A stretch of 64,000 nt of DNA from Brasenia schreberi (Eukaryota; Streptophyta; Magnoliopsida; Nymphaeales; Cabombaceae): assembly GCA_036023115.1 (NCBI GenBank), contig JAYKKT010000087.1, forward strand, positions 12,602,001 through 12,666,000, in the 5' to 3' direction. Shown here in pieces: positions 45,666 through 60,600 of the stretch. The position numbers and the translations under genes were made by a program. Position 1 is the first letter of the stretch. Every line of letters begins with the position of its first letter. The notes beneath the pieces were generated by a model, which was not told the DNA's origin, made no database searches, and was given only the letters and a program-made list of their open reading frames with translations.

Positions 45666-48600
45666 TTAAGAATCAACCATCTCATCTTGTAACTCGCTGG
45701 GGGCAATGAGACCTGGAATTGAAAGCATCCTTTGCCGGTCTCTTTCTCTTTGTGCAGCTGCTTCCTCTGCATAGAGATCCTTGTTGTCCTGAAAGATTGT
45801 TTCTTTGTTAGTAGAAAGAGAAGGATAGGAATGTGATCCAATCGAGAGACATGTCACATATATAGGAAACGAAGGCTAAGATTTCTTTTGGAGTTCCATG
45901 CGTGGTGGTTCCAATTACATCCCTCCTAATGGAGGTATACAGGAGCTATAAATTGAAAGAGAAAAGAAAAACAGTAACTTGAAGAACTACAAACGCGGAG
46001 ACTTCTGTACAAATACCAAAATGTTGACTTGAATTTAGAAAACCTTAAAGGCAATACATCTATATATACATGCATACACACACACATATATATATATATA
46101 GAGAGAGAGAGAGATAAATACACAATTGCAACCGAAGTACAGAGATGTCATAGGTTGGGGAGTATGTACTATGGAGTTCACACAAGAGACATCACAAGCA
46201 TTGAAGGCGGGATATCCAACATCACATGATTAAGAAATTCGTCTATGCAAAACGACAAGGGAAAAGGGTTTGCAGCTACGATGCTTGATACCTGATTACA
46301 TAGACAATACCAATAACTACAGAAAACAAACTTTTACCTGAGCAGAAAATTCTTTGGATTGAACAAGAAAATCACGAATATGATTTTTGAAGGTGGGGAG
46401 ATCATTCCTCGACTCAAAAAGCCCATTGACAAAGAGAGTCACCTGGAGAAGGAAAGGAAGATGTAAAACACAAAGAAACCGAGTCATCTGCAATGAAAAT
46501 TCAAGATTCCTAACCTCTGCTGGTGTCATGTTAGGGAATGATGTGCCCAGCAGTTTTATAGTGTAGTCACGAACAAAGAATGTATTATTTGGAAAGGAAT
46601 GAGGAGCAGCAGCCATATCCCACAGTGGCTCTGTCAACGAACCAGAGTCAACCTGCAAATACACAACTATGAATCGCTGAGGTTGCGGAAGGAACCAGGA
46701 AAGAGAATAGCAAAAGCAATGGCTAAGCTACATACCAGTGAGAACAAGTGCTGCAGCACTAAAACATGAAGTTTGAAACCAGGTTTGTGGAATGTATCAG
46801 TCAGGACTGCAAATATCTCTTGCACAATTGTGAGGAAGTAAGCCTTGTGAAACTGATGGCAGAATTCTGAAGCCTGAAGGGGTAAATCAATTCTCAAAAC
46901 ATGGACCGGGTTTTACTCTCAAAACATAGACCGGGTTTTATTAGCGCAGGATTATGACCCAGAAATTCATTAGAAAACGAACCTGAAAGTTCTTCAAAAT
47001 TTCCAATAAAAGGTTCAGGCCAGTCTCAGCAATATTCCTTTCGGTATGTCTAAATGCCCAAATTATAGAATCCATTACAAGCTTCAATTGCTGCAAGAGT
47101 AAATTTTATGAGTGATGCTACCAGGAAATGTAGGATGCTGGGATACTGAAGGTTCATGAGATCATGCAAGATTCAAAGAACGCAAAGCAAATAGAGGTCT
47201 CATGAGCACGGGAACCCAAAATTCAGTCATCACCTTAAGCTAGGGTAATCTTTGCAAATATGAAGACCGCACAAAAGTTAAGGTGATGGTAAGATATTGC
47301 TAGGAAAATATACCAGCTAAATTTCTCATTCTCTTTGTTAGATCTCTAATGTTCTTCCCCATACAATAACACTATCACGAATTCAAGTTTACAGCACAAA
47401 TTTTAGGAACAATGTCAGTACAGAGCAAAATAGGTTGAGAAGAGCTCTATTATCAGAAAAGGAAAATACATGACCTGACAAAAGGTTTGAGCAGCTATCA
47501 GATATCATAATAAGTTGCAAACAGATATTCATACACAAATCTGTCCTAATTTCTGTTGCTAAGATTTTCCCTACTGTCCTGCATATCAATCAACACTCTT
47601 CTCTACCACAAAATCACCTTATAATAGAAATAAAAATTACTAATATGAAGTTCAACGTTAAAAAGATTAATCATGCTGCACATGACCAAGCTGAATTGTC
47701 TATTCAAAGCTAAGACTGACGAACATCACATATACTTGCACCTTACCCGAAGACGTGCCCTCTCCTGCTTACAAGAACCATGTGGTGACGATGTAATCTT
47801 ATCCGACCAAATAGACAAAGAACAAAGGCGTTCAACTCAAAACCACAAGCATGCATACGACAAAGAAATTAAAGTTCACAACTGTGTTAAAGCACCTGAC
47901 TTGACAAGTGAATTAGGGCGTTAAAACAGTGTGCAGCAATGGCACGTAATAGAGAGAAAAACTTCAGGCGGTGCTCCGGATAGTCTTCAAAGTTCTTGGT
48001 AATCATCTGCAGAGTACCATTGTGGTTAATAATGTTGAAGATCAGCATTAAGATGATAGGAAGGATGTAAGACATAACGTACCTCAAGGGTACACTCAAA
48101 AACAGCTTCAAATATACGAGGCACATCCTCTATCATGGCACCTTTGTACCTACACATGGCCGCATTGGTGAATGAGAATAGACCGGACCACAAAGTAAAA
48201 GTTGCTTTAATATGATATACTAACAATTGCTTCTTCAGTTAACAACCAAAACTGCTTTGTGGGGCAAGAAAGTTGCTGGAATCCGAAAGAAACATTACAG
48301 ACTGTACCTTGCTACAAATTCATTGACTTAATCTGGAAAATGAAAATGACAACAATCGAAAGGTACAAAATAGAAAGTAAATTAAATTACTTGTTTATTA
48401 TGGTTGCAAAAACTGATAGAACTTCCGCTTCGCGGGCATCTGGCAAGTTCCTAGCGTAGTCACCAAGAACAGGGTCCATCATTGGTGGCACAAACTGCTT
48501 TCCTATCTGTGGCTGATCTTCAGCCTTGTCCACAAATGTTTCAATCAACTTCAATGTCTCTCTCTTAACAGACCTGTTTGATAGATAATACGTTTTGTTA

Positions 48601-51600
48601 AAGTGCCACTTTTGTTTGTAAAACAAAAAACATGGAGATAACTCATGACTACAACATCCACTCATATTACCTCAGAAGTTTTACATAAGATGTTCGTGAT
48701 GCATATGGACCACCTTCTGCTATGCTGCTTGAAATCAGTTCACTGTACATTCTGTAAAGCACCAACCAAATCAATTGGTCAATGACAACTAACCTAGCAT
48801 TGATTCTTCATAGTTAGATAAGTCCAAACGAGTTCTGAAATGATAACCTTTTCCAATCGCTCTGACATAATACAACCTAGATTTTAGATGTCTAACTAAA
48901 GAGCTCTAAAAAGTCAGATACCTGTATACATTAAGCATATCCAAGAATATCAATGATATCTGAGGTAAAAAGTAAGTTCCCAATGAACTGGCAACACTTG
49001 TGTTTGTCTGCAAAAGGATTTATAAGAAACACTAAATAAGTAGCTACAATAAGCTGCAACTCATATTAGACAAAAAAAAGATCTCCAAATGTTAAGATAG
49101 ATATTCCTAAATAATTCACATCTCGTGCAGATGGTTCCTCCTTAACTAATAGTGGCGAAGTATTTTGAGCCTGAACTCAGCCATCCAGTTACATGTAAAA
49201 CATACTCAAAACAGTCTACTGTCAATCATATAGAGAAATTTGAAAATCAAAATCATATGGCTCACATTGATGATCTATGTCACAAGGGTGTGGGTGCGGG
49301 AGTGGCACATGGGTATGGGTAACGGTAAAGTTCTTTGAACGGATTCATCCAAAATGTTTGCTGCGTGTGTTAACTCACTGGAGAATGGACTTCGATCTCC
49401 TAAATCTTAAAAGGTAACAATTTGCACTCATCCCTCCACATATAGAAGGTTTACCTTCACAACAAGGTAACAGGATTCATACCTATGGTCTTTTCTGCCC
49501 AAAAACAGATTCATAGACCAAAGTGTGCTACATGGTGTTGTTCACATAGTGGTGTGCGTACTTTACGGAATAAAGGAATGAAGTAACATAAGCTATGCTG
49601 GCAAGTCGCCAACTTTTTCTGATCCATTCCAAGGTTCACTCTCTCGCCTATCCTTCATTTCAAACTGGGTTTGCATCGTAGTGTGTTGTTGGGCATTCTA
49701 CCATGCCCATTCTCCTATCTTTTCAATGGTTTGCCCTTGATCTATGTAACTCAAGAACCTCTCCACCCTTGCCAACACCTTCAACATGTCATGCCATCGC
49801 TCCTCCATTTGCATCTACCTCTGCTACTGTTCCTGATAGAGAGAGTAATTTGGAAGATTAGGTACTTGCCTTGCTCATTGATATCACAAGCCTTACCCCA
49901 AGTGGACTAGGTCAGAGGAACATGGCACTAGGCCTGCCTCGAGTGAAGCTAGACAAGTATCACAAGACTTGCCAACACATTCGTTGTGTGTTAATGCACT
50001 CGTTCTGAAGTTATTATGTTTCATTCCAAGCAACGATTTGTGTAGAAGAACCACTGTAAATATTCAGAACTGCCTATTTTAATAATTAGTTCTATATAAA
50101 TTATTTGTTCGAATCAGCTGAGCATATTGAGAGAATGAATGGATTTAGCTCAAAAATTTGTTAATAGGAAACAAAAAGAAGATCAACAATGACGATACAA
50201 CCACAACAACTAAGCCTTTTTTCATACTAGATGGGATCGGCTACAAGGATTCTTTGTTTTCACCAAGCCCTATCATGTGCCATGTTGACAATTAACCCAA
50301 CATGAACTAGATCATTCTTATTGTTTCTTTCCAACACTTTTGTAGTCTTCCTCTTCCTTTTTTAACATTTTTACAATCTAATTTTTCATACCTTCTTCCT
50401 AGAGCTTCCTTTGGTCATCTTTCTATATGTTCAAACCATTTTAAATAATTTTCTCTCATTTTATCGTGTTACTCCCAATTTGTTTCTAATAACCTTATTA
50501 TGTATACGATCTTTACTTGTGTATCTTTCCTTATGTGGCCACTCATCCATCTCAACATCTTTCTGCCACAAACATCTTTTGTACATGTTCATGATTAACT
50601 GCCCAACACTGAAACATAGCCAGTCTAATTGATGTTCTATAATATTTACCTTTCAACTTTAATGGTATCTTATTGTCACAAAAAATTACCTAATGCCCTT
50701 TTCCATTTTAACCAATCTGCATTAATTCTATGCATAACATCTCCATCAATTTTTTCAACACTCTAAAAGAATGACCCCAGGTATTTAAAACTTTCCTTGT
50801 GAAAAATGCAATGTGTGTTGATCTTAATTTCTATATGTCCTTTGAAGTAACCAAATGATCAAACTTATATTCCATATATTTTGTCTTTGTTCTACTAAGT
50901 CGGAAGCCTTTACTTTCAAATGTTTCTCTTCATAGTTTGAATTTCCTATTAACTTTTTACTTAGACTCATTCACTAACACAATGTCATCTGCGAATAACA
51001 TACACCAAGGTACTTCATCTTGAATATATTTTGTTAACTCATCAATGACCAATATAAATAAATATAGACTTAAAGTTGATCCTTGATGTAACCCAATATT
51101 AACTTCAAATAACATATATCCCTTGGTTCTATTGATTGAAAAAACTACAGCATCACCTCTATCTTCGGGCCATGTCTCTTAGTGTTCCTTAATCAAGGAG
51201 TTAGCCAATCAAGTAAAATGTGTAGTCTTGCTCTTGCATAAGAACCTATTCCTCATATCCACTAAAATTGCCCACTATTAATGAAAAGGTTAAAGAAGCT
51301 GGTGTTATCATGTAATAGTCTAATGACCAGTCAACATGAACTTCACTTACATGGTAAATCACATCTAGGCAGCCATAATATATATATATATATATAAAGT
51401 AGTTGTTTAAGAGCATTTCTAGTGTAATTCATTGGCTATATCATGGATAGTGCCTCTGTTAGTAAAAAGAATAGAACATAAGAAAGGACCACATTCAAGG
51501 ACTTCCTTCCCTACCCAATTAAAGCAGTTCCAACCGTAGGAAGATTTTTAAGCATTGTGAACAACCAAATGTCTTTTTATTGCACTCAAAAATCTAGTTT

Positions 51601-54600
51601 AGTTGGCCCTAGCATTCATGGAATCACATGAACACCTTGCGCACCACCAACCATATGATCAGGACACATAAATTAAGGTGGATTTTGAACATGACCGACA
51701 TATAAACAGATGTTACTTTGATCAGGATAACTAAAATTGGGGTTCCAGTCTCTACATGGATCCTCTGTAGTTACTTGAACTCAATCCAGTGACTTTTTAT
51801 CTGTCTCTACACATATACTTTTCTGTAAAAGGATACCGAGCTTCACATAGGTGTGAAAGGTCTAAATCATGCTTCAATAGCTTCGACATTCTAGCCAGAA
51901 TGTGAACTGGTGTTTCAACTGCAAGAAAGAGAATTTTACCAAAAGTGAATCCCTTTACTAACCTCAGGGAGCATCCATCTGTTATGTTAAATAATTTCCT
52001 CCAATTTGTAGAGTAGTCAACGGACTGTTGATAGTGATAACACTAAGACAACTAACTAGGTCACCCAGTATTCAAGGAGATAGATGGGCAGGAAAAGACC
52101 ACCATACATGACGGTTGATAACTAGTAAGGTTATTATTTAAAAGTTGCCTTTGTTGACCTTCCTTCTTGCACTACTTCCACAAGAGCAACCTGCATCTCA
52201 TGTCGTAGTTTAAACAGAATATGGTTAGTTGTCAAAGCCATCACTTCTGCTATCGATAACTGTGTTACAGCTTCACTCAGTGTTGAAGCATGCTTCAAGT
52301 TATGAGAAGGCTAGGTAGGTGGTAAACAATGGGGAAGGTCTCCCTATAGCCCATGACGGTTAATAAACCCAATGACCCTGAGGAGAGAACCATTCTTGTG
52401 GGCCCCACCCTCTTCGCATGGTCGTTAAAGAACATTGACAAGTTGTTAAAGAACTCTGTTGCTTTTGATATCTATGGCTTTGATCACAAAAGAACCCAAA
52501 CTAACAACTTTTTCCGGCAACCAAGTACCAACACTTCTGAGAAGGCTAAGCTAGGTTTGAATAAAGGTCACGCACATCCCAGCTAATAAAAATAATAGCC
52601 CCTTGGTAAAGCAGCAAAAGTGTGGTAGATCAGCACAGATAAGAATGGACACTAAGATCAAGATAAAACTATACATCATCATTAACTACAGAGTATAAAT
52701 TCAAAAAAGTCCAGTTATAAAATAGTGAATCATCAACCAATACACTTTTGTATACGTCTTCTGTGTCTAATAAACAATATCAACCAATACATACGTATAA
52801 ATATAGGCATGTTGTGTAGATACATAGATATATAAGGAGAAAGACACTTTCCAGCCAACCATGGGCTACAAAAAAATTAATACCGTGTCATATCATCACC
52901 TGCAAAATGTCAAGTACAGTTCGGATAACAGTCTGATCCTTCAAAACATCAACACTTTGATGTGCTTGACCAATTATCTCAGCCCATCGCTGCAAGATAC
53001 TCAATAATTAAGTTGGGACGCACCCAGAAAAGAAAATGGATCATTATGAACCATCAGAAGTACAGTACATATTTGAAAGCATTAAAGGCAAACTAAAAGC
53101 AGTTGTATGACCTGATTAGGAAGCTGCATAAGCCTCTGCAGATATTCATCTCTTTTCTGAGGATCAGATTCTGCTTGAATCATATGACCAACCTGCAGTC
53201 GTTCCTCAAAACTTGTCAAGCATTAGAAGCCAACCTATAATGAGGCATAATGGTCAGAGAATTTGAGACATTTCAATTACTAAAAAACATACCGACTCAA
53301 AGAATGTATGAATTTGATGTGGTTCAAGATCCATGATAGTTGACGAGAGACCAGTCAAAAGCTCAGAAACAAAAGGTTCATTTTCTCCAACCTGAAAATC
53401 ATGAAAAGAGACCAATTAATTCAACCAGTAGATTGTGCAGCACTTACCTTGATGTCATCAAGTTGAGAAAACACCCAACAAGAATTGTGGAGAAATGAAA
53501 AATTCCACTTCAAGAGATGCACCAAATGGCACTTGTGCTATGGGATTGACTTCACAATATTCAAAGCATTCCAGTAGCATACAACAAGACTGAGCAGACA
53601 CCTGATTGTTTGCCAAAATGATGGATGTACTCATGACAAACAAGGATCACATAACACAATAGTTGTGCATCTACTCAAATGAACAATTTGAGTCTTCAGA
53701 TTAAGAGTAAGCATCTGGTGTTGTGCCTTGTGATTCTATCCTTATTATTTACATCTATAATCAATAAAGAAACATGGAACACATAAAGAAAATAAGCTTC
53801 CTTTACTAATATTGAGCAATTGATGATCCCATGCCAATACTATTCTTCTGTATTCTATAAATAAAAAGATCACAGACTTGACTTCTTGGCAAAAAGCATA
53901 TAATGGTAGCAAATCATGGTGAAGTAAGCATCACTAGAAGAAACAAACAAATGAAAATTGGAGAAGATAAAATTAAGTAATCAAAATACTACACTTGCCT
54001 GAACAATCACAAACTTCCGTTTGCATTTCTGAACAATCTTCAAGAATGTATCGCAGGCCATATCCTGAAAGCACAAAATTAACTCTCAACCAGAAACATG
54101 ATAGCATATAGAACGGATGGAGAACGTTTCTTCTAGGACATAACATCAAGAAGCAAAAAGTAACCGAAGTATATGAAAAGACATGAGATGGAAGGCAGAG
54201 ATAGGATCAATGAATACAACCGTGGGTATTTTCTACCATGTTTCCCGTCCGAACAATGGTGCAGATACGGATGTGGGTACATGTGAAGGACATGGCAACT
54301 TTTGAAAACCAAAGGTGCAGGGACAGAGCCATATATAAATTTGACAATACCTAATAAAACTATTAAAGCCTATCAAATAAAATGGAACACGTCAATATGT
54401 GAATCAACCCAAATTACTCTTCCACAGGTTGAGTCACTAATAAAGTAATAACTGATCAATACTCATCAAATATCTTAGTAGTACTGAAGTTATTTAAAAT
54501 TTTCAGTGTTGAGCCAAACACAGGAGTACAATTGAAGAGTGGAGTGTCCAACAGGAGTGCAACACCCTAATAGAAGTGTCTGTGACAAGGAAGCAAGAAA

Positions 54601-57600
54601 AGCAAAAAGGTGGCAAGTTAATGGAAGTGGTAGATACTATATTTCAAAGAAGGATTCACATTCTATGTTTTCAAGAGACAAAGTGAGTTGGAGAAAAAGC
54701 AAAGGAGATTGAGAATATATGTTTTAAATTATGACACTTAGAAAAGGAAATGGCTCGAAATGGAATTGGTATTATTATAAATAAAGAATTAAAGGATAGT
54801 GTAGTAGATATACAATGATAATGTAACCGAATTATGATCGTAAAATTAGTGTTAGAAGTAAAGGCTTTGAATATAGTTTGTGCTTATGCACCCAAAGTAG
54901 GATTAGAAGATAGTATAAAGAAAGCTTCTTGGTAAGAATTAAGGTAACTCAAAGAATTCTACAAAGGGAGACCATTTGTTTGGGAGGAGAATTAAATGGA
55001 CATGTCAGTAAAGAGGCATTAGGATATCAAGGTATGTTTTGGGGATATAACATTTAATTACGTATAAGAGTGGCTTGTCACAAACACAATTTGATTATTT
55101 TGTTTGTAAATAAAAAGATAGATGGTGTCTTAAAGTTTACAAGGTAACTTTTGGAGAAAACTTAACTATTGATCATCGATTTTAGTAATTGATTTGCAAC
55201 TAAAAAAGTGGACAAAGAAGAATAGAGTAAAATAGAGTTATTCCCACGAGATGGTGAAACCTCAAATGTGAGAAAGAAGATATATTTAAATATATTTCAA
55301 GAATATGCTTCAAATCATGTAGGTACATCTTCTCATATGTGGAATAATATGACTATACATATTAGGAAAGTGACAAAAGATGTATTACACGAATCTATGG
55401 GAGGCGTACCGGCACAAAAAAGAAGCTTGGTGGTGAAATGATATGGTGCAAGATAAAATTAAAATAAAAAAGGCATGTTACAAATTTCATTATGCCAAGA
55501 AGACTAGAACTTGGGAGACTTATAAGAAAGCAAAGAAAGAAGCGCAAAAGGCCGTTAGTGAAACAAAAACCAAAATTTATGAGGATTTATATAAAAAGCT
55601 TAACTCAAAAGAAGGTGAATTTTTTTTTTTTAGGATAACTAAGCCTATAGATAAAAAAAACTAAGGATCTTAATTTTGTTAGATGCATCAAAGGTGGGGA
55701 TGAAAAGATTCTAGTGGCAAATAATAATATAAAAAAAAGATAGAAAATTTATTTTTATAAGCTTTTTAATTAAAATGCATATGTTAGTATTAACTTAGGA
55801 GAGTTAGCCAAATCAGAAAATTATATAAACCATAATTTTTATCGACATATTCAAAAAAATGAAGTCAAAGAAGTTCTTAAAGATATGAAGGTTGGCAAAT
55901 CTGTAGGACCAGAAAATATTTCTATAGAAACATAGAAAAAACTAGGAGAGATAACACTCACTTGGCTCAGAAGACTATTTAATGAAATATGAAGAACCCA
56001 AAAGATGTCCGAGGAATGGAGAGTGGGTACACTTATACCCATATAAAGAACAAGAGAGACATTAAGAATTGTGTGAATTATAGAGGCATCAAGTTAATGA
56101 GCCATACTATTAAATTATGAGAAAAAATATCCAACATAGGTTAAGACAAGTATCGAGTTCAACAGAGAACCAATTTAGATTCATGCCCGACAGATCTACT
56201 ATTGAAGTAATTCACCTATTGAGATGTTTTATGAAACATTTTAGAATAAAAAGAACCATTACATGATATTTATTAAACTACAGAAACCTTACGATAGGGT
56301 GTCAAGAGTGTCAAAACCTTCAGAAAAAGAAGTATCCTATTGACATTAGAGACATGTATGATGGTGCAAAAAAGTCTTAAGGACTCATGAAGGAACAATA
56401 AACTCCTTTGAAGTTAATATTGGGTTACATGAGGGATCAACTTTAAGAACATGTTTATGTATATTGATCACTAATGAGTTAACAAAGCATATTCAAGATG
56501 AAATACCTTGGTGTATGTTATTTGCAGATGACGTAGTGTTAGTGGGTGGGTCTAAGGAAAAAGTTAATAGGAAATTGGAACTATTAAGAGAAATATTAGA
56601 AAGTAAAGTCCTCCGACTTAATAGAATAAAGACAGAATATATAGAACGTAAGTTTGATCATTTGGTTACTTCAGAGGACATAGAAATTAAGATGGACAGT
56701 TGGGCACACATTGTATTCCTCACAAGAAAAGTTTTAAATACCTAGGATCACTTTCTCAAAGTGATGAAAAATTTGATAGAGATGTTACACATAGAATTAA
56801 TGCAAATTGGTTAAAATGAAAAGAGGCATTAGGTATTTTTTGTGACAAAAAGATATCATTAAAGTTGAAAGGTAAATATTATAGAGCACCAATTAGACCT
56901 ACAATATTTTATGGTTCTAAGTGTTGGGCAGTTAATCATCAAACATGTACAAAAGACAGTATATGTAATGAGGCTATTAGAAACAAATTGAGAGTAGCAC
57001 CAATAAAGGATAAAATAAGAGAAAATCGTTTAAGATAGTTTGAACATGTAGAAAGACGACCAAAGGACAAAAAATGTTTGTAACATAAATGAAGATGTTG
57101 AGATGGATGAACACAAGGAAAGATTGTATACGTAATGAGCATATTAGAAACAAATTGAGTGTAGCACTAATATAGGATAAAATAAGGGGAAATTGTTGAA
57201 GATGGTTTGGACATGTAGAAAGACAACCAAAAGATGCTCCCGTAAGAAATGAAAAACTAGATTGTGAAAATGTTAAAAGAGAAAGAGAACAACCACAAAA
57301 ATGTGGAAAGAAACAATAAAAAATGATCTAGTTCATATTGAGTTAATACTTGCATTACACATGATAGGGCTTTGTGGAAACAAAAAATCCAGGTAGCCGA
57401 CCCCATCTAGTATGAGAAAAGGCTTAATTGTTGTTGTAATCACGTGTCTATTGGATTCAGAGAACTTCAAGACTCAAAATGGAATAAACCAGCAAAGCTT
57501 GAGAAAGAAACTGACCTGAACTCCAGGATGAGTTTCATGCATAAACTCAAATAATTTGTTCACTACTGTCTTAAGAAATTTCCAGTGAGCCCTCAAAAAC

Positions 57601-60600
57601 CTTGGGTATTGTCCAACTACATACCTGCATGCATGGTGAAGAAAAGGAAGAAAGAAAAGAATGAGCATGCATGTGCACTTGCATATAAAATATGGCAAGA
57701 ACTGTACACAACCATCAACGACCATAATAGGTCAACAACAAGAAGCATGTGTTCAACGATAAAAGGGAAAATATATAGAATGCAACCATTGAACTCACAT
57801 GATGTTGCTCGCTATCACGGCTTTATTATCTTTTCCTTTTGTGATTTCACAAAGGTTAAGTAAATCACGGATAACCATAACGAGAAACCTGTTTTCCTGC
57901 AGAAAAGAAAAAGTAATATCAATACCTGAAAGAGCAAAGGGATATATAAAAAAATAAATGTCTGAAACATGTGACTTTTCTAAGGTGATGGATGGTAGTT
58001 GGATCAATACCAAAAGCAGGTTTGTTGGAGAAAAAGGCAACAAAGAAAAAGCAACATTGGCGTATGACAGACATAAAGCAAAGCATGCACTTGACCACTT
58101 CCAGCAGTTACTATTACTCGGATTTTGTACTAATCAAGGCAGGGAATTTCCCTGTATGTTCCCCTCACACGCTTCTAACTTGATGTCCACATCATACACA
58201 TTAAATTATTAGAAAGTTGTGGAATTCACAAACTTGGTGATGTGGAATGCATCCAGATGCACATGTATGGTGAGTACATGCACACACAGGCGGACACACA
58301 CAAAGCAAATCATTGAGCTCAATCTTCACCTACAGAAAACGAAGTGGACAAGACCCACACCCTCATTTATATATAAAAGGAAAATACCTGCTCCTCCACC
58401 ATAGAACCAGATATCGATCCTATGGCCCAACAAAGTGTGTTCAAGTTATTCCAAGTCCACTCCTCTCCATTTAATTGTTTGCTTAGCTTCTTCAACATCT
58501 GCATTTCAAAAGGAAAATATATGGCCCATGAAGTAGATACCGTCATTATGACCAACTGATAGCAAACTCAACATCATGAGAATTGGAGGAGGCAGAGACA
58601 GAGACAGAATAAGGTTCATAAGTCAGCTGTTAAAGAACGTATAAACCGGAAGAGGAAAAAATGCCATTATTGAATACGATAATTCCTTCAAGAATGACAC
58701 CCAAAGCTGGCATTCAGATTTCTCGTGTGAGCTTACTTTCCTTGGTAGATAGAGAATGTAAGAGGCTCAACAATGGAAAATGAGGGAAAACAAAAATGTT
58801 GAAAAATGCATTTGAATGAAATAAGCCAATTATTAGATTGTTCGTAAAGTGGGCAAGTTCCACCAATGATGTTTGAGTACAACTATAGATGGAAAAAAAC
58901 CCGTGCTAAGTACCTTGTCCGTAAAGTGGGCAAGTTCCACCAATGATGTTTGAGTACAACTATAGACGGAAAAAACCCATGCTAAGTACCTTGTCCGTAA
59001 AGTGGGCAAGTTCCTCAAACATCAAAATGTTGAAGGGATCAGCAATTATGGATATAGAGAAAAGGAGTGATTAGTTCCTCTCCACGTTATTATTCGCTTA
59101 AGAAAATATGAAAATGGAAACTAGAAGAGAGACGGAACTTCAAAGTGAAGATGAAAAGACATGACTTGTAGAGCCTTCTTTATCTTGTATAAGAATTAGG
59201 ATATTGATCATAGAGAAGGCTCTCTTGTTCATCATCAGCTTTTTCTTTCTAGATCTTATATATAGATTTCTCATGTATAAGAGGACTACCCACTTTGCTG
59301 TCAACTTCATCATCCTGACTATAATTCGTCATAATATCTCTCTCTATTTCAATATAAGATGGACAAGAAACTGCTGGACAAAGGCAAAGCTATGGTACAT
59401 GATGCAGTGAGGCAAGCAAGTTCTTCCTCAGAGGTTGGAATGCAATACCCATAAGTTTTTCATGAAGTAAAGCATGTTCTGTATTCAAGTGAAATAGAGT
59501 TGTGCAAGAACCAAATATCTGAGTTTCTAAATTTCTGAGTCAGGCTCTTTATATTTCTATATAACCAGATGAACCCTTAAAGTCAAAAGTTTCAAATATG
59601 ACAGCAGACTTAACAAGATTAAACATGAAATGTCCTCAGTTCATAATTTGTACTGTACAATAAAGTCTGAAGTTTCACGTACGGCACCCATTATATAGAT
59701 GAAACCAAGGTCTGTAAATTTCTCTAAATTATACGTCATAAACAAGAACCATGTAGCAGACCCACCTAGTATGGGAAAAGGCTTGGTTGTTGTATACAAT
59801 CATAAAGAACAAGTGTGCACAACCAACCAAAAACAATTAAAACTTAAAAGACATTGTATAAGCAAAGATCACTTTCGAAAAAGCATTTGGTATAGCTCAG
59901 CATTGAAGCACTCACAATTACCCATGGAAAATCTAACATCACTAAGCTGCCTTGGAATAAGCACAAACCTGCTGCTCTGTGTCTTCATGATCTAGATGTG
60001 ACAAGTATATAAGCGTTTCTCTCATAATCTGCAATTCAAAAGGACTTTAAGCAATGAACAGAAGAAGCACGCCCACAAAATGAATCGTACATACTACAAG
60101 ACAGTTGAAGTACAAAGATGAGCACCAAAAATCATACTAAATAATTTAACCAATCATCACACAGAGAACCCAACGCAAAAAAACAGAAGGTAATGGGAAA
60201 ATGACCAAATCTGACAAATTACAATGAACCTTTGAAATCAAATATAAAAGAACGAAGGGCAACATGACCAAAATTGAGTGAAGGTTCCCAAGGACATGCT
60301 TTGCCAAACCTTATACTGAACAAGCACATCGTTGTCTTTCATTGTCTCCCGGACAATATTCCCATTTTCATCCTCCACAATGAGAACTTCTTCAGGTTTT
60401 GCCATTCGGCAAACCATAAGCATTCTCAACTTAGACATTGGACCAGAATATAACTGACGTCTCTGCAGAAGTTGAGAACCAAGACCATCAGCCACACTGG
60501 AGAGTAAAGGGACCTGCGATTACACAACACCTACATTTCAAACATGTTATTCAAATGCATGCATCAAACAATGAATTTGTGTACACTGGGACCCTAATTA

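Larger units (their letters stand above)
54065..57515. other. Large exportin-1 intron carrying a LINE
   Basis: A 3.45-kb intron between exons 57624-57516 and 54064-53999, mostly a LINE in the opposite orientation (54600-57440). The left 530 bp shows nothing recognisable. Confidence 0.85.

Noticed and set aside
52353..52586. 77-codon open frame inside the large exportin-1 intron
   Set aside because: No recognised motif. It is antisense to exportin-1 and within unassigned repeat-rich intron.
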